From CAZQGO01 sp964593065 (GTDB lineage Bacteria; Oederibacteriota; JAAXVQ01), in assembly GCA_964593065.1 (NCBI GenBank), contig CAZQGO010000005.1, positions 1 through 64,000 of the forward strand: 64,000 bases of DNA. Reading direction: 5' to 3'. Of this stretch, positions 43,270 to 51,398 are shown in pieces. The notes under the pieces are model-generated. The model saw nothing but the letters and a program-made list of their open reading frames with translations. It made no database searches and was not told the origin of the DNA. The position numbers were made by a program, and so were the translations under genes. Numbering within the stretch: position 1 is the first letter of the stretch; each line of letters begins with the position of its first letter.

Positions 43270-44308
43270 GGGTGGCAAAAAGGTTGCGTAAATTCTGGTC
43301 GTAAGGGGCCCGCACGATTCCCAGTTCCGTGATGAGGGCGCTGATATATTTGTGGGGCGTGACATCGAATGCGGGATTGAAGGCCTTCACCTTGGGCAGG
43401 GAGATGGGCTTGCCGTTGATCAGGGTGACCTCGTCCGGGCGGCGCTCTTCGATGGGAATGAATTCCCCGGTCAGCAGGTTGCGGTCGAAAGTGGAAACGG
43501 GCGCCGCCACGTAGAAGGGGATGCCGTGGTGGTAGGCGAGCATGGCCAGACTGTAGGTCCCGATCTTGTTGGCGACGTCCCCGTTCAAGGCGATCCGGTC
43601 CGCCCCCACGACCACCACGTTGATCTTGCCCGTCTTCATAAAATAGCCGGCCATGTTGTCCGTAATGAGATGAAACGGGACCTTGGCCTGCTTCAGCTCC
43701 CAGGCGGTCAAGCGCGCGCCCTGCAGGCGCGGCCGGGTTTCCCCGACCAAGACCTGAATATCCTTGTGCCGCCGAGCCCCCTCGACGATGATGCCCAGCG
43801 CGGTGCCGACGCCGGCCGTGGCCAGGGCGCCGGCGTTGCAGTGCGTCATGACCGTATCGCCCTCCCGCAGCAGTTCCGCGCCCAGTTCGGAGATTTTGCG
43901 GGTGACGCGTTCATCCTCCCTCCAGATGCTCAGGGCTTCGCGCAGGATGATGTCCCGCAGGGTCGGCAGCTTGTGGTCGCGGTTGTTCTGGGCGCAGCGC
44001 CGGATTCGCTCCAGCGCCCAAAACAGATTCATGGCCGTGGGCCGGGTCTTCGCCAGCAGGGCGGAGGTCTTCTCCAGCTGCTTCCACAGGACATCGAACG
44101 TCTTGGCCAGGGGCGGCTGCCTGATGCCCAGATAGGCGCCGAAAGCCGCGGCCACGCCGATGGCCGGCGCGCCGCGGACTTTCATGGTCTGGATGGCCTC
44201 GGCCACCTGCAGCGGCGTGCGGCACTCCAGCTTGACCAGTTTTCCCGGCAGCTTGGTCTGGTCGATCAAGATCAGCTTGTTCTTTTTCCACTCGACGGAT
44301 TTGACCAT
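43262..44308 (-). CDS. mtnA: Methylthioribose-1-phosphate isomerase
   Basis: 348 residues from the ATG at 44308, with GGGAGGA 7 bases upstream; the longer frame has no support. It isomerises methylthioribose-1-P to methylthioribulose-1-P in methionine salvage. The catalytic pair is C157 (VMTHCNAGALATAGVGTALG) and D237 (VGADRIALNGDVANKIGTY), and KVRGAPAIGVAAAFG is present. Related eIF2B-like proteins lack this Cys context. It directly follows the nucleoside phosphorylase gene, its likely partner. Confidence 0.96.
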   Translation of the reverse strand: MVKSVEWKKNKLILIDQTKLPGKLVKLECRTPLQVAEAIQTMKVRGAPAIGVAAAFGAYLGIRQPPLAKTFDVLWKQLEKTSALLAKTRPTAMNLFWALERIRRCAQNNRDHKLPTLRDIILREALSIWREDERVTRKISELGAELLREGDTVMTHCNAGALATAGVGTALGIIVEGARRHKDIQVLVGETRPRLQGARLTAWELKQAKVPFHLITDNMAGYFMKTGKINVVVVGADRIALNGDVANKIGTYSLAMLAYHHGIPFYVAAPVSTFDRNLLTGEFIPIEERRPDEVTLINGKPISLPKVKAFNPAFDVTPHKYISALITELGIVRAPYDQNLRNLFATLV

Positions 44309-44370
44309 GTACTTCCTCCCGTGGTCGGCAACGCGCGGCGCCCTCACCGGCCAGCCGCGGCGGCGCCGGG

Positions 44371-45192
44371 CTACAACCGGCCGATGATGCCTTTCACCAG
44401 GCGGGTTAACTTGGGTTCGGCCCGCACGGCCGCCCGGATGATTTCCTGGATATTCGCGGGGCCGACCAGGTCCGGCACACAGGCGTCCGTGATCACCCCG
44501 ATGCCCAGCACCCGCATGCCGGAATGACGGGCCACGATGATTTCCGGTACGGTGGACATGCCCACGCAATCGGCGCCCAGGGTCTGCAGGTAGCGGTACT
44601 CGGCGACCGTCTCCAGGTTGGGGCCGGTGAGGGCCGCGTAGACGCCGAGCGGCAGCCGCAATTTCTGTTCCCGGGCGACTTCCTGGGCCAGGGCCAGCAG
44701 CTTGGCGTCGTGGGCCTGGTACATGTCCGGGAAGCGCGGCCCCAGGCGGTCGTCATTCGGCCCGAGCAGCGGGTTGTCGCCCATGAGATTGATGTGGTCC
44801 CGCAGGAGCACCAGGTCTCCGGCGCACAGGTCGCGCTGGATGCCCCCGCAGGCCGAAAACACCATGTAGATTTTCGCCCCCAAGGCCCGCATCACCCGGA
44901 CGGGAAATGTCACCTGCTGCAGGCTGTAGCCCTCGTAGCGGTGAAATCTTCCCTGCATGGCGACCACGGGCCGTCCCAGGAGCGTGCCCAGCAACAATCG
45001 GCCGGCGTGGGTCTCAACCGTGGAAGTCGGGAAAAAAGGCAGGCGGGCGTAGGGAATCTTCACGGCCTTGCGAATGTCCCGCGCCAGGGATCCGAGCCCG
45101 GTCCCCAGGGTTATGGCGATTTCCGGTTTGAGGCGCGTATGCTTCCGGATCTCCCGCACGGCCGCCTGGATCTGATCATACACGTCCGGCAT
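44371..45192 (-). CDS. Purine nucleoside phosphorylase, possibly acting on methylthioadenosine
   Basis: 273 residues, trimeric PNP/MTAP family. Phosphate and ribose sites are visible: TLGTGLGSLA (28-37), METHAGRL-like VETHAGRL, QGRFHRYEGYS and FSACGGIQ. The base site keeps E194 (LETVAEYR) and M212 (VGMSTVPE). At the position of Asn243 of human PNP it has D236 (GVITDAC). In the known family an Asp there favours 6-amino purines, and MTA phosphorylases also use Asp. With mtnA next door, I infer it may act on methylthioadenosine; inosine or guanosine phosphorolysis is the alternative. Confidence 0.88.
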   Translation of the reverse strand: MPDVYDQIQAAVREIRKHTRLKPEIAITLGTGLGSLARDIRKAVKIPYARLPFFPTSTVETHAGRLLLGTLLGRPVVAMQGRFHRYEGYSLQQVTFPVRVMRALGAKIYMVFSACGGIQRDLCAGDLVLLRDHINLMGDNPLLGPNDDRLGPRFPDMYQAHDAKLLALAQEVAREQKLRLPLGVYAALTGPNLETVAEYRYLQTLGADCVGMSTVPEIIVARHSGMRVLGIGVITDACVPDLVGPANIQEIIRAAVRAEPKLTRLVKGIIGRL

Positions 45193-45224
45193 GGTTCCCT
45201 CCTTTTCAAGGGCCTGAAATCTTT

Positions 45225-45557
45225 TTACGCCCGCGGCCCGAACGGCTCCCGCTCCCTCGCGATTTCCCGCCCGGCCAGCCTGTCCCGGACCTGCGCCGGG
45301 GTGAGGCCGGAAACCCGGAACACCTTGAGCCGGGCCCGTTCACCCTTCAGGAGCACCAGGGCCGCACGGGAAACGCGCAGCCGCGCCGCCAGGAACTCCA
45401 GGCAGGCCCGGTTGGCCGCGCCCTTTTCGGGTTTCGGGCCCACTTTGATTTTCAACGCTTCTTCCCATTCCCCGGCTAAGGCCGTGCGTCCCGCGCCGGG
45501 AATCACGCGCACGCTAAAAACGGTCCCGCCGGCGGCGGGCTCCAGGCGCAGGCTCAT
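45225..45557 (-). CDS. DUF167 (YggU-like) protein
   Basis: 110 residues. Family core: FSVRVIPGAGRTALAG and LKIKVGPKPEKGAANRACLEFLA, then a strand with LVLLKGERARLKVFRVSG. Function is unknown across the family, although it is widely conserved and usually near yggS, proC and yggT, as here. Confidence 0.9.
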   Translation of the reverse strand: MSLRLEPAAGGTVFSVRVIPGAGRTALAGEWEEALKIKVGPKPEKGAANRACLEFLAARLRVSRAALVLLKGERARLKVFRVSGLTPAQVRDRLAGREIAREREPFGPRA

Positions 45558-45585
45558 GACCCCTGTGCACGGGCGTTCCGGAGTC

Positions 45586-45894
45586 TCACAGGAGCGGCCG
45601 ATGCAGCATGCCCCAATAAATCATGGCACGGAAAATGAACGTCTTGATCAGGATCAGGAAGAGAATGGTCAGCCACGGCGCGAAGTCCACCTTGCGGTAA
45701 ACGGTCGGAACGGTACGGCGGACCCAGTTGACCGGAGCCGTGACCACCGCCGAGAAAACCTGGGCCAGCCCGCCGCTGCTCCGCGCGCCGGCCGGGGAAA
45801 ACCAGCCGAAGATGATTTTCAACAGAATCAGTCCGATCCATACCACGGCCAGGGCGTTCAGGAACCAGCCGCTGACCACCAGAAAGGAGGCCAT
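45586..45894 (-). CDS. YggT-family membrane protein
   Basis: 102 residues from an ATG at 45894, 5 bases after the proC stop; a longer frame reads through proC in another frame and is a shadow. Two membrane segments are visible, about 7-27 and 73-95, with SAVVTAPVNWVRRTVPTVY between them. YggT proteins are small membrane proteins of poorly defined role, linked to cell division and osmotic stress in some bacteria. The yggS-proC-yggT-yggU order is widely conserved. Confidence 0.85.
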   Translation of the reverse strand: MASFLVVSGWFLNALAVVWIGLILLKIIFGWFSPAGARSSGGLAQVFSAVVTAPVNWVRRTVPTVYRKVDFAPWLTILFLILIKTFIFRAMIYWGMLHRPLL

Positions 45895-45899
45895 GGAAA

Positions 45900-46727
45900 T
45901 CACTTCCCCGGGCTCGGGGGCGTGAGCGCCCGGGCCCGGTCCTTTGCCCGCTGCAGGGCTGCGGTGAAAATTTCGGCGAAGCCGGCGTCCTGCAGGTGCC
46001 GGAGCGCGGCTTCGGTGGTCCCCCCGGCGGAGGTCACCGCCGCCCGCAGGTCCTCCGGTTTTTGCCCGCTTTCGGCCAGCATGCGCGCGGCGCCCCATAC
46101 CGTCTGCACGGCCAGGGCTTCGGCCTGTTCGGCCTGCAGGCCCAGTTCCCGCCCCGCGGAGATCATCAACTCGCAGAGATAAAAAACGTAGGCCGGGCCG
46201 GATCCGGATACCGCCGTCACGGCGTCCAGAAGGGCTTCCTCCACCGCCACGACCAGTCCCACCGAGGAAAAAAGGTCCCGCGCCAGCCACTCGTCCTCCC
46301 GTCTGGAATACTGGCCCAGGCAGAACGCGGTCGCGCCGGCGCGGAGTTTCGCCGGCGTGTTGGGCATGGCCCGGATGACCCGCAGGGAAAAACCGAATGC
46401 ATCTTCCAGATAGGCGGTGGTCAGGCCGGCGGCGATGGAAATCAGCAGATGCCGTTCGGGTTCCACCGCGCTCCGGAGCTGCTCGATCAAGGGCGGCGCC
46501 TGTTGGGGCTTGACCGCCAGCAGGAGCGTCGGACAGGCTTGGGCCAGCTCCCGGTTGTCCGCGGTGGTGGCAATTCCGTATTGTCCGCGCACGGCGGCCA
46601 GGCGTTCCGGATTCACGTCCGCCGCCATCACCTGATCCGGGCGGCAGGTCTGGGTGGCCAAGAGCCCCCGGATCAGGGCCTCGGCCATGTTCCCGGCCCC
46701 CAAAAAACCGATGCCCGTTTTGATCAT
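45900..46727 (-). CDS. proC: Pyrroline-5-carboxylate reductase
   Basis: 275 residues. N-terminal NADPH-binding GFLGAGNMAEALIRGLL, then AVKPQQAPPLI, RAMPNTPAKLRAGATAF, and the C-terminal dimer/substrate region AVSGSGPAYVFYLCELM...TSAGGTTEAALRHL. It makes proline from pyrroline-5-carboxylate. It overlaps the yggS stop by 4 bases. Confidence 0.97.
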   Translation of the reverse strand: MIKTGIGFLGAGNMAEALIRGLLATQTCRPDQVMAADVNPERLAAVRGQYGIATTADNRELAQACPTLLLAVKPQQAPPLIEQLRSAVEPERHLLISIAAGLTTAYLEDAFGFSLRVIRAMPNTPAKLRAGATAFCLGQYSRREDEWLARDLFSSVGLVVAVEEALLDAVTAVSGSGPAYVFYLCELMISAGRELGLQAEQAEALAVQTVWGAARMLAESGQKPEDLRAAVTSAGGTTEAALRHLQDAGFAEIFTAALQRAKDRARALTPPSPGK

Positions 46728-47440
46728 GCCGTCCCTCCCGCGGTCGTCCGGGCGAAGATCCCCGTACCGATCCGAACCAGCGTGGCGCCCTCCTCGACGG
46801 CTACTTCATAATCATGGGTCATGCCCATGGACAGCATATTCCACAGGGAGGGACGCCGGACCCCGTCGCGCAGATTCACGAACAACTCATGCATGTGACG
46901 GAAAAAGGGGCGCACGGTCTCCGGGTCCGGAACGTAGGGCGCCATGGACATCAAGCCCCGCAGCCGCAAATGGGACAGCTGGTCCACCTGCCGGACCAGG
47001 CCCTCCGCCGCCCCGGGTGACACCCCGGATTTTTGCTCCTCGGTCGCGATGTTGACTTCGATGAGAACATCCAGTTGCCGGTCCAGGCCCTCCGCGGCCT
47101 TCGACAAGGCTTCCGCCACCCGGGTCGAATCCACGGACTGGACCATGTCGAAGATCGCGGCGGCCTGCCGGGCTTTGTTGGTCTGCAGATGGCCGATCAT
47201 ATGCCAGGTGATCGCCGGTCCAATGTGCGCGAATTTTTGCCTGGCCTCCTGAATCCTGTTTTCACCGATGAGTTGGATGCCGGCAGCCAGGGCCCTGCGG
47301 ATGTCCTCCAACCCAACATTTTTCGTGACCGCCAACAGGGACACGGAAGAAGGATTTCTGCCGGAACGTTCGGCTGCTGCGGCAATTTTTGCTTGCACAG
47401 TACGAATATTTTGTTGGATCACCAGGTCCGCGTCGGTCAT
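46724..47440 (-). CDS. yggS: Pyridoxal-phosphate homeostasis protein (YggS/PLPBP)
   Basis: 238 residues. Fold-type III PLP protein with lysine K40 in LLAVTKNV, then GENRIQEARQKF, WHMIGHLQTNKAR, EVNIATEEQKSG, and SMGMTHDYEVAVEEGATLVRIGTGIF. It buffers PLP and affects amino-acid balance. No Shine-Dalgarno site precedes the ATG; a TATAAT box ends 9 bases before it, so the mRNA may be leaderless. Confidence 0.95.
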   Translation of the reverse strand: MTDADLVIQQNIRTVQAKIAAAAERSGRNPSSVSLLAVTKNVGLEDIRRALAAGIQLIGENRIQEARQKFAHIGPAITWHMIGHLQTNKARQAAAIFDMVQSVDSTRVAEALSKAAEGLDRQLDVLIEVNIATEEQKSGVSPGAAEGLVRQVDQLSHLRLRGLMSMAPYVPDPETVRPFFRHMHELFVNLRDGVRRPSLWNMLSMGMTHDYEVAVEEGATLVRIGTGIFARTTAGGTA

Positions 47441-47449
47441 TTTGCATGC

Positions 47450-47477
47450 ATTATACCGGTAATATCATTATGGACAA
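47450..47477 (-). promoter_or_regulatory. Promoter of the yggS-led operon
   Basis: TTGTCC (47477-47472), 16-base spacer, perfect TATAAT (47455-47450), ending 9 bases before the ATG. The predicted 5' leader is only 2-4 bases. The gap to 47728 is otherwise AT-rich with no gene and one terminator-like hairpin. Confidence 0.65.
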
Positions 47478-47638
47478 TAAAATTTTCTGAAACTCCGCCC
47501 GCAATATTTAATTAACAAAATACCTCTCGTCTGCATTATGCTTATTATTCAATGGTTTTATATAGCATTCGATAAATTATACTAAATAATATAATTCAGA
47601 AAATTCTGATCAGTTGTTATTTCCAAGCAGAAGTAAAG

Positions 47639-47664
47639 AAAAAGGAATTTTCCCGGTCGGGAAA
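47639..47664 (-). terminator. Possible terminator after the cupin gene
   Basis: A 6-bp stem TTTCCC/GGGAAA (47664-47659 with 47654-47649) with a GACC loop, then ATTCC and five U (47643-47639). The stem is short, so this is only moderately supported. Confidence 0.45.
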
Positions 47665-47728
47665 GAATGGAATACGGATCATTTCATCCGGAGCGCCGAA
47701 CGCTTTTGCTGGCGGGCGCAGGGGTGGG

Positions 47729-48055
47729 TCAGCCTCGGATCATGATCAGGAGCATCTTAAAATCCTCGCGCGCGCGGACTTCGTGCGCAACCCCCGGGGG
47801 CAGGATGACCATTTCTCCGGCCGCGGCCCGGAGAGGTTCGCCTCCCACCACCAGCTCGGCCGTCCCCTCCAGAACGTAGACCGTCGCGGCATACGGCGAG
47901 GTATGCTCGCTCAAACCCTGTCCCGCGGCAAAAGCAAACAAGGTCAGCGTCCCGACCTTCCTGTCGAGCAGGGTTTTGCTCACCACGGCGCCGGGCGCAT
48001 ATTCGATCCCGTCCGCCAGGGAAAACGCACGCGGTTCAATGGGGTTCTCGGTCAT
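47729..48055 (-). CDS. Small single-domain cupin protein
   Basis: 108 residues from the ATG at 48055, overlapping the pgeF stop by 4 bases, with AGGAG upstream. A single cupin barrel: metal-site motif 1 GLSEHTSPYAATVYVLEGTAEL (one His and Glu kept) and motif 2 GEMVILPPGVAHEVRA. Such small cupins range from isomerases to sensors; function is not assignable. It is last in its operon. Confidence 0.8.
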   Translation of the reverse strand: MTENPIEPRAFSLADGIEYAPGAVVSKTLLDRKVGTLTLFAFAAGQGLSEHTSPYAATVYVLEGTAELVVGGEPLRAAAGEMVILPPGVAHEVRAREDFKMLLIMIRG

Positions 48056-48933
48056 GCTCCGTACTCCTTTCCGGTCCGAGGGGCCGGCGTGGCCCCTGCC
48101 CCCCGGGCAGCCCCGGGCCGGTGGTCGATTTGAATCATGCCCAGCATTCTGCCGGTCTGCGCGCCATCGCGGCGATGGGAAAAATACTCCCCGGCGTGGG
48201 TGGCCGTGCATTCGCGGATGACCACCAGGTGTTCCGGCAAAACGCCACGTTGCAGCAGGTGCATTTCCGCCGCGCGCCACAAATCATACCCGGTGCGCGT
48301 CGGTGAAAATTTCACGACCGCCGCCGGGCAGAACTTGCGCAGGCTCCGCAGGGCTTCCCCCCGGACGAGAAAGGCGCGCGGCCCGATCGCAGGGCCGATC
48401 GCCACCCAGACCCGCGCGGGCGACAGGCGCCAGCGGCGCCAAAAAAAGTCGAGGGCCTTGGACAGGATGCCGGCGGCGAGACCCCTCCAGCCGGCATGCA
48501 CGGCCGCCACGGCCCGCCCCTGGTCCGTCGCCATCAGCACGGGCATACAATCCGCCACCGTAACGGCGAGCGGCAGTCCCGGAACCCGCGTGAAAAGGCC
48601 GTCGGTACGCCGAGGGGCCCGGGCCAGGTCGGCCCAGCCGCGCCCCGCATCCCGGCGGGTTACATTCTGGAGACGGACCTGGTGGCTTTGCCGGCCGACG
48701 ACGGGCAGCAGCGGCCCGAACCCGGCCGCCTTGAAAGCCAGCGCGCGGTTGGTCAGCACGTCGGCCACCTCGTCCTCGGTGCTCAAACCCAGGTTGAGGC
48801 TGCGAAAGGGACCCTGGCTCACGCCCCCTTTTTTCCGGAAGAAGGCCGCGCGGCATCCGAGGTTCGCCAGCGGCGGCACGGTCCAGAAATGCACCCCTCC
48901 CCGCTGCTCCATCCGGGCGCCCGAATATTTCAT
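48052..48933 (-). CDS. pgeF: Purine nucleoside phosphorylase LACC1/YfiH family (PgeF)
   Basis: 293 residues from the ATG at 48933, which overlaps the kinase stop by 4 bases. Family metal/catalytic residues are H84 (GRQSHQVRL), C129 (TVADCMPVLM) and H146 (AAVHAGWRG). Members were once annotated as polyphenol oxidases; some act on purine nucleosides, and in E. coli the protein edits misincorporated L-Ser in peptidoglycan precursors. The role here is not fixed by context. Confidence 0.9.
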   Translation of the reverse strand: MKYSGARMEQRGGVHFWTVPPLANLGCRAAFFRKKGGVSQGPFRSLNLGLSTEDEVADVLTNRALAFKAAGFGPLLPVVGRQSHQVRLQNVTRRDAGRGWADLARAPRRTDGLFTRVPGLPLAVTVADCMPVLMATDQGRAVAAVHAGWRGLAAGILSKALDFFWRRWRLSPARVWVAIGPAIGPRAFLVRGEALRSLRKFCPAAVVKFSPTRTGYDLWRAAEMHLLQRGVLPEHLVVIRECTATHAGEYFSHRRDGAQTGRMLGMIQIDHRPGAARGAGATPAPRTGKEYGA

Positions 48934-50633
48934 GGCAGCCCGTACGGCTTTTTTCCCGGGTCCGCATCCACCCGCGCCGCGATCTCGGGCCCTTGCGGGA
49001 ACGAGGGCGGCCCGGCAAAAGGCAGCCGGACGAAAAACCGCGATCCCTGTCCGGGCTGGCTCACCACCCAAACCAGCCCGCCGTGCAGGTGCACCAGTTC
49101 CCGCACGATCGCCAGGCCCAGACCCACGCCCCCGCCATGGGAGGGAAAGGCGTTGTCCACCTGATAAAATTTCGAAAAAACCTTCTGCTGGTCCTGCTCG
49201 GCCAAGCCCGGGCCGGTGTCCGCCACCACCAGTTCGACGAATTGCCCCTGCTGCCACATGCCGACGCTCACCTGGCCCCGCGCCGGGGTGAATTTCAAGG
49301 CGTTGGAGATCAGGTTGTTGAAAATCTGGCGCAACCGGGCCTCGTCTCCGCGCACTTTCGGCAACATCAGGGGGAGGTCGCCCGTCAAGCTGATTTTCTT
49401 GACGGCGGCCGCGGCCTGAAACTCCTCCAACCCCTGCCGGACCAGTTCCAGCATGTCAACGTCCCGGAGTTCGAAGCGCACGCCGCGCGCCTCCAGGCGG
49501 GTCAAGTCCAGCACTTCGTCCACCAGCCCGATCAGGCGTTCGCAATTGTTCCGGGCCATGTTCAGGTACTTCTCGAGACGCGGTTCCTCCAGGTCGCCCA
49601 GCTCGGACAGCAGCAGGCTGATGGCGCCCTTGACCACGGTCAGGGGGGTGCGCAATTCGTGCGAGGTCAGGGATAAAAACCTCGTTTTCTGGCGGTCGAG
49701 TTCCTGAAGCCTGGCGACGGAATATTCCAGCTCGCGGGTCCTTTCCCTGATTTTGGCCTCGAGGTTGGTGGTCAACTCCACCCGTTCCCGCAGCAATTGC
49801 GCCAGGATCTGGTTGGTCCGCTGCAGCTGGTGGCGTTGCTTGTCGATCATTTCGTATTCGGATATCAGTTCCCGGCGTATGCGTTCGATCAGCCGCGGGC
49901 GCAGGAACAGGGTTTCGAACAGCCAGTTCCAGGAGCGGCCGTGTTTCGCCCAGGAGATATCGTAAACGCAACGCGGGGCGCCGTAGACCGTCCCGCCCCA
50001 GGCAAAGCTCCCGTCGGCCGCAGGCCGGCCCAGATCGTCCCGCGCGCCGGTGAGCAGATCGGTCCTCAGGACGCGCCCGCTGCGGAAGGCGAAGTGGCTG
50101 TGCTCGATGAGCCCCTTTTCCCAAATGGGCACGGCGCAGTGCGTTTCCTGGAGGGAGACGGACTGGGCCCCGGTCCGCTGGAGCAGGGCCTGAAAGTGCC
50201 CCTGGGTGTAGTGGCAGGAGCCCCGGGTCACCAGGAATCCGGGCCTGGGGGTCAGCGCGATCCGCACCCGTTTGGAGGCGGTGCCGAGGATCTGCAGCCG
50301 CGCCACATTTTGAAAAAGATGGGCATAGCGCACCGCGATCCCGAAAGCCATCTTCACGTTCGGAACCAGGCGGATGAGCCATTCGGCCGCTCCCAGACTG
50401 CGCGACTGGGCCGTGGCCCGCGCGATCTCGCGCATGATGTCATCGCGCTGGAAAAGCTGCTCCAGGCGCTGGAAGAGCCGGTTGGCGGTCTGGTAGCTGA
50501 CCCAGGCGTAGGGGTGGGAGAGTTGTTCCTCGGACAGACCCTCCAGCAGCGCGGGCAGCTCCTCGGGACGGCGCTGCTCGACGTACTGCAGCATGTTACG
50601 CGTCAACACGCTGTTGATTTCCTTGCCTGCCAT
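48930..50633 (-). CDS. Sensor histidine kinase with novel N-terminal region
   Basis: 567 residues, no membrane segment. Residues 1-245 form an unassigned N-terminal domain with several Cys and His (C140, H141, C166, C222) and a Trp/Tyr-rich end (WAWGG, YDISWAKHGRSWNWLFE). A coiled coil (about 250-318) leads to the HisKA box with phospho-acceptor H325 in SLTSHELRTPLTVVKGA. The HATPase domain at about 425-545 has the N, G1 and G2 boxes (NLISNALKF, VADTGPGLAE, GGGVGLGLAIV). It is cytoplasmic and no partner regulator is adjacent. The N-terminal region vaguely recalls V4R/HNOB-like ligand domains, but I cannot support either. Confidence 0.9.
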   Translation of the reverse strand: MAGKEINSVLTRNMLQYVEQRRPEELPALLEGLSEEQLSHPYAWVSYQTANRLFQRLEQLFQRDDIMREIARATAQSRSLGAAEWLIRLVPNVKMAFGIAVRYAHLFQNVARLQILGTASKRVRIALTPRPGFLVTRGSCHYTQGHFQALLQRTGAQSVSLQETHCAVPIWEKGLIEHSHFAFRSGRVLRTDLLTGARDDLGRPAADGSFAWGGTVYGAPRCVYDISWAKHGRSWNWLFETLFLRPRLIERIRRELISEYEMIDKQRHQLQRTNQILAQLLRERVELTTNLEAKIRERTRELEYSVARLQELDRQKTRFLSLTSHELRTPLTVVKGAISLLLSELGDLEEPRLEKYLNMARNNCERLIGLVDEVLDLTRLEARGVRFELRDVDMLELVRQGLEEFQAAAAVKKISLTGDLPLMLPKVRGDEARLRQIFNNLISNALKFTPARGQVSVGMWQQGQFVELVVADTGPGLAEQDQQKVFSKFYQVDNAFPSHGGGVGLGLAIVRELVHLHGGLVWVVSQPGQGSRFFVRLPFAGPPSFPQGPEIAARVDADPGKKPYGLP

Positions 50634-50672
50634 GGCTTCCCCCCACCCTGGCGCAGCCCGGCCCCGCTCCGG

Positions 50673-51398
50673 CTAGCCGGTTAAAAAATTCCAGCCCGCG
50701 ATCCACGCCGCCAGGCGGTGCAGGCCGCCCGTCAGCATCATCGTCCCGATCCACAGGAGCAGGATGCCGGCGACGACTTCCACCCAGCGCAAATAATGCT
50801 TAAAGCGGTGCAGAACGCGTAAAAACCACTGCAGCCCGGCGGCCGCGATCAGGAACGGGATCCCCAGGCCCGCGGAATACGTTCCCAGCAGCAGCATGCC
50901 CTGCGCCAGAGTTTCCCGGGTTCCGGCCAAGGCCAGGATGGCGGCCAGCAGGGGCCCGACGCACGGCGTCCAGCCGAACGCGAACGCCACCCCGACCACG
51001 AAGGCTCCCAGGACTCCGAGCGGGCGCCGGCGCGGATGAAAGCGGCGCTCAACCTCGAGCCCGCGAAAACGCACCAGCCCGGAGACGTGCAGGCCCAGGA
51101 GGATGATCAGCCCGCCGGCGATGCGCGACAAGAGCGCGGAGTTCGCCGCCAGCCACCGGCTCACGGCGGTGGCGCCGGCCCCCAGCAGAATGAACAGGCA
51201 GGAGAAGCCCAGCACGAAACTGACGGCGGCCGGCAGCACCCGTCCGCGGCGCTGGCCCGCCGTTTCCGCCTGCAGATCACCCACGTCGACGCCGGCCAAA
51301 AACGACAGATAGGCCGGGACCAGGGGTAAAACGCAAGGCGACAGGAAGGAGGCCAGGCCGGCCAGAAAGGCGCTGAGAAACGTTGTTTCCGTGCTCAT
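50673..51398 (-). CDS. ccdA: Cytochrome c biogenesis protein CcdA (DsbD-like transmembrane reductase)
   Basis: 241 residues, six membrane segments. The two conserved Cys-Pro sites are in LSPCVLPLVPAYL and GWTPCVGPLLAA, the redox pair that passes electrons from cytoplasmic thioredoxin to periplasmic thioredoxin-like proteins. The likely partner is the TlpA/ResA-type protein at 54487. No cytochrome c or Ccs genes are in the window. It overlaps the downstream end of the next kinase gene by 4 bases. Confidence 0.95.
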   Translation of the reverse strand: MSTETTFLSAFLAGLASFLSPCVLPLVPAYLSFLAGVDVGDLQAETAGQRRGRVLPAAVSFVLGFSCLFILLGAGATAVSRWLAANSALLSRIAGGLIILLGLHVSGLVRFRGLEVERRFHPRRRPLGVLGAFVVGVAFAFGWTPCVGPLLAAILALAGTRETLAQGMLLLGTYSAGLGIPFLIAAAGLQWFLRVLHRFKHYLRWVEVVAGILLLWIGTMMLTGGLHRLAAWIAGWNFLTG

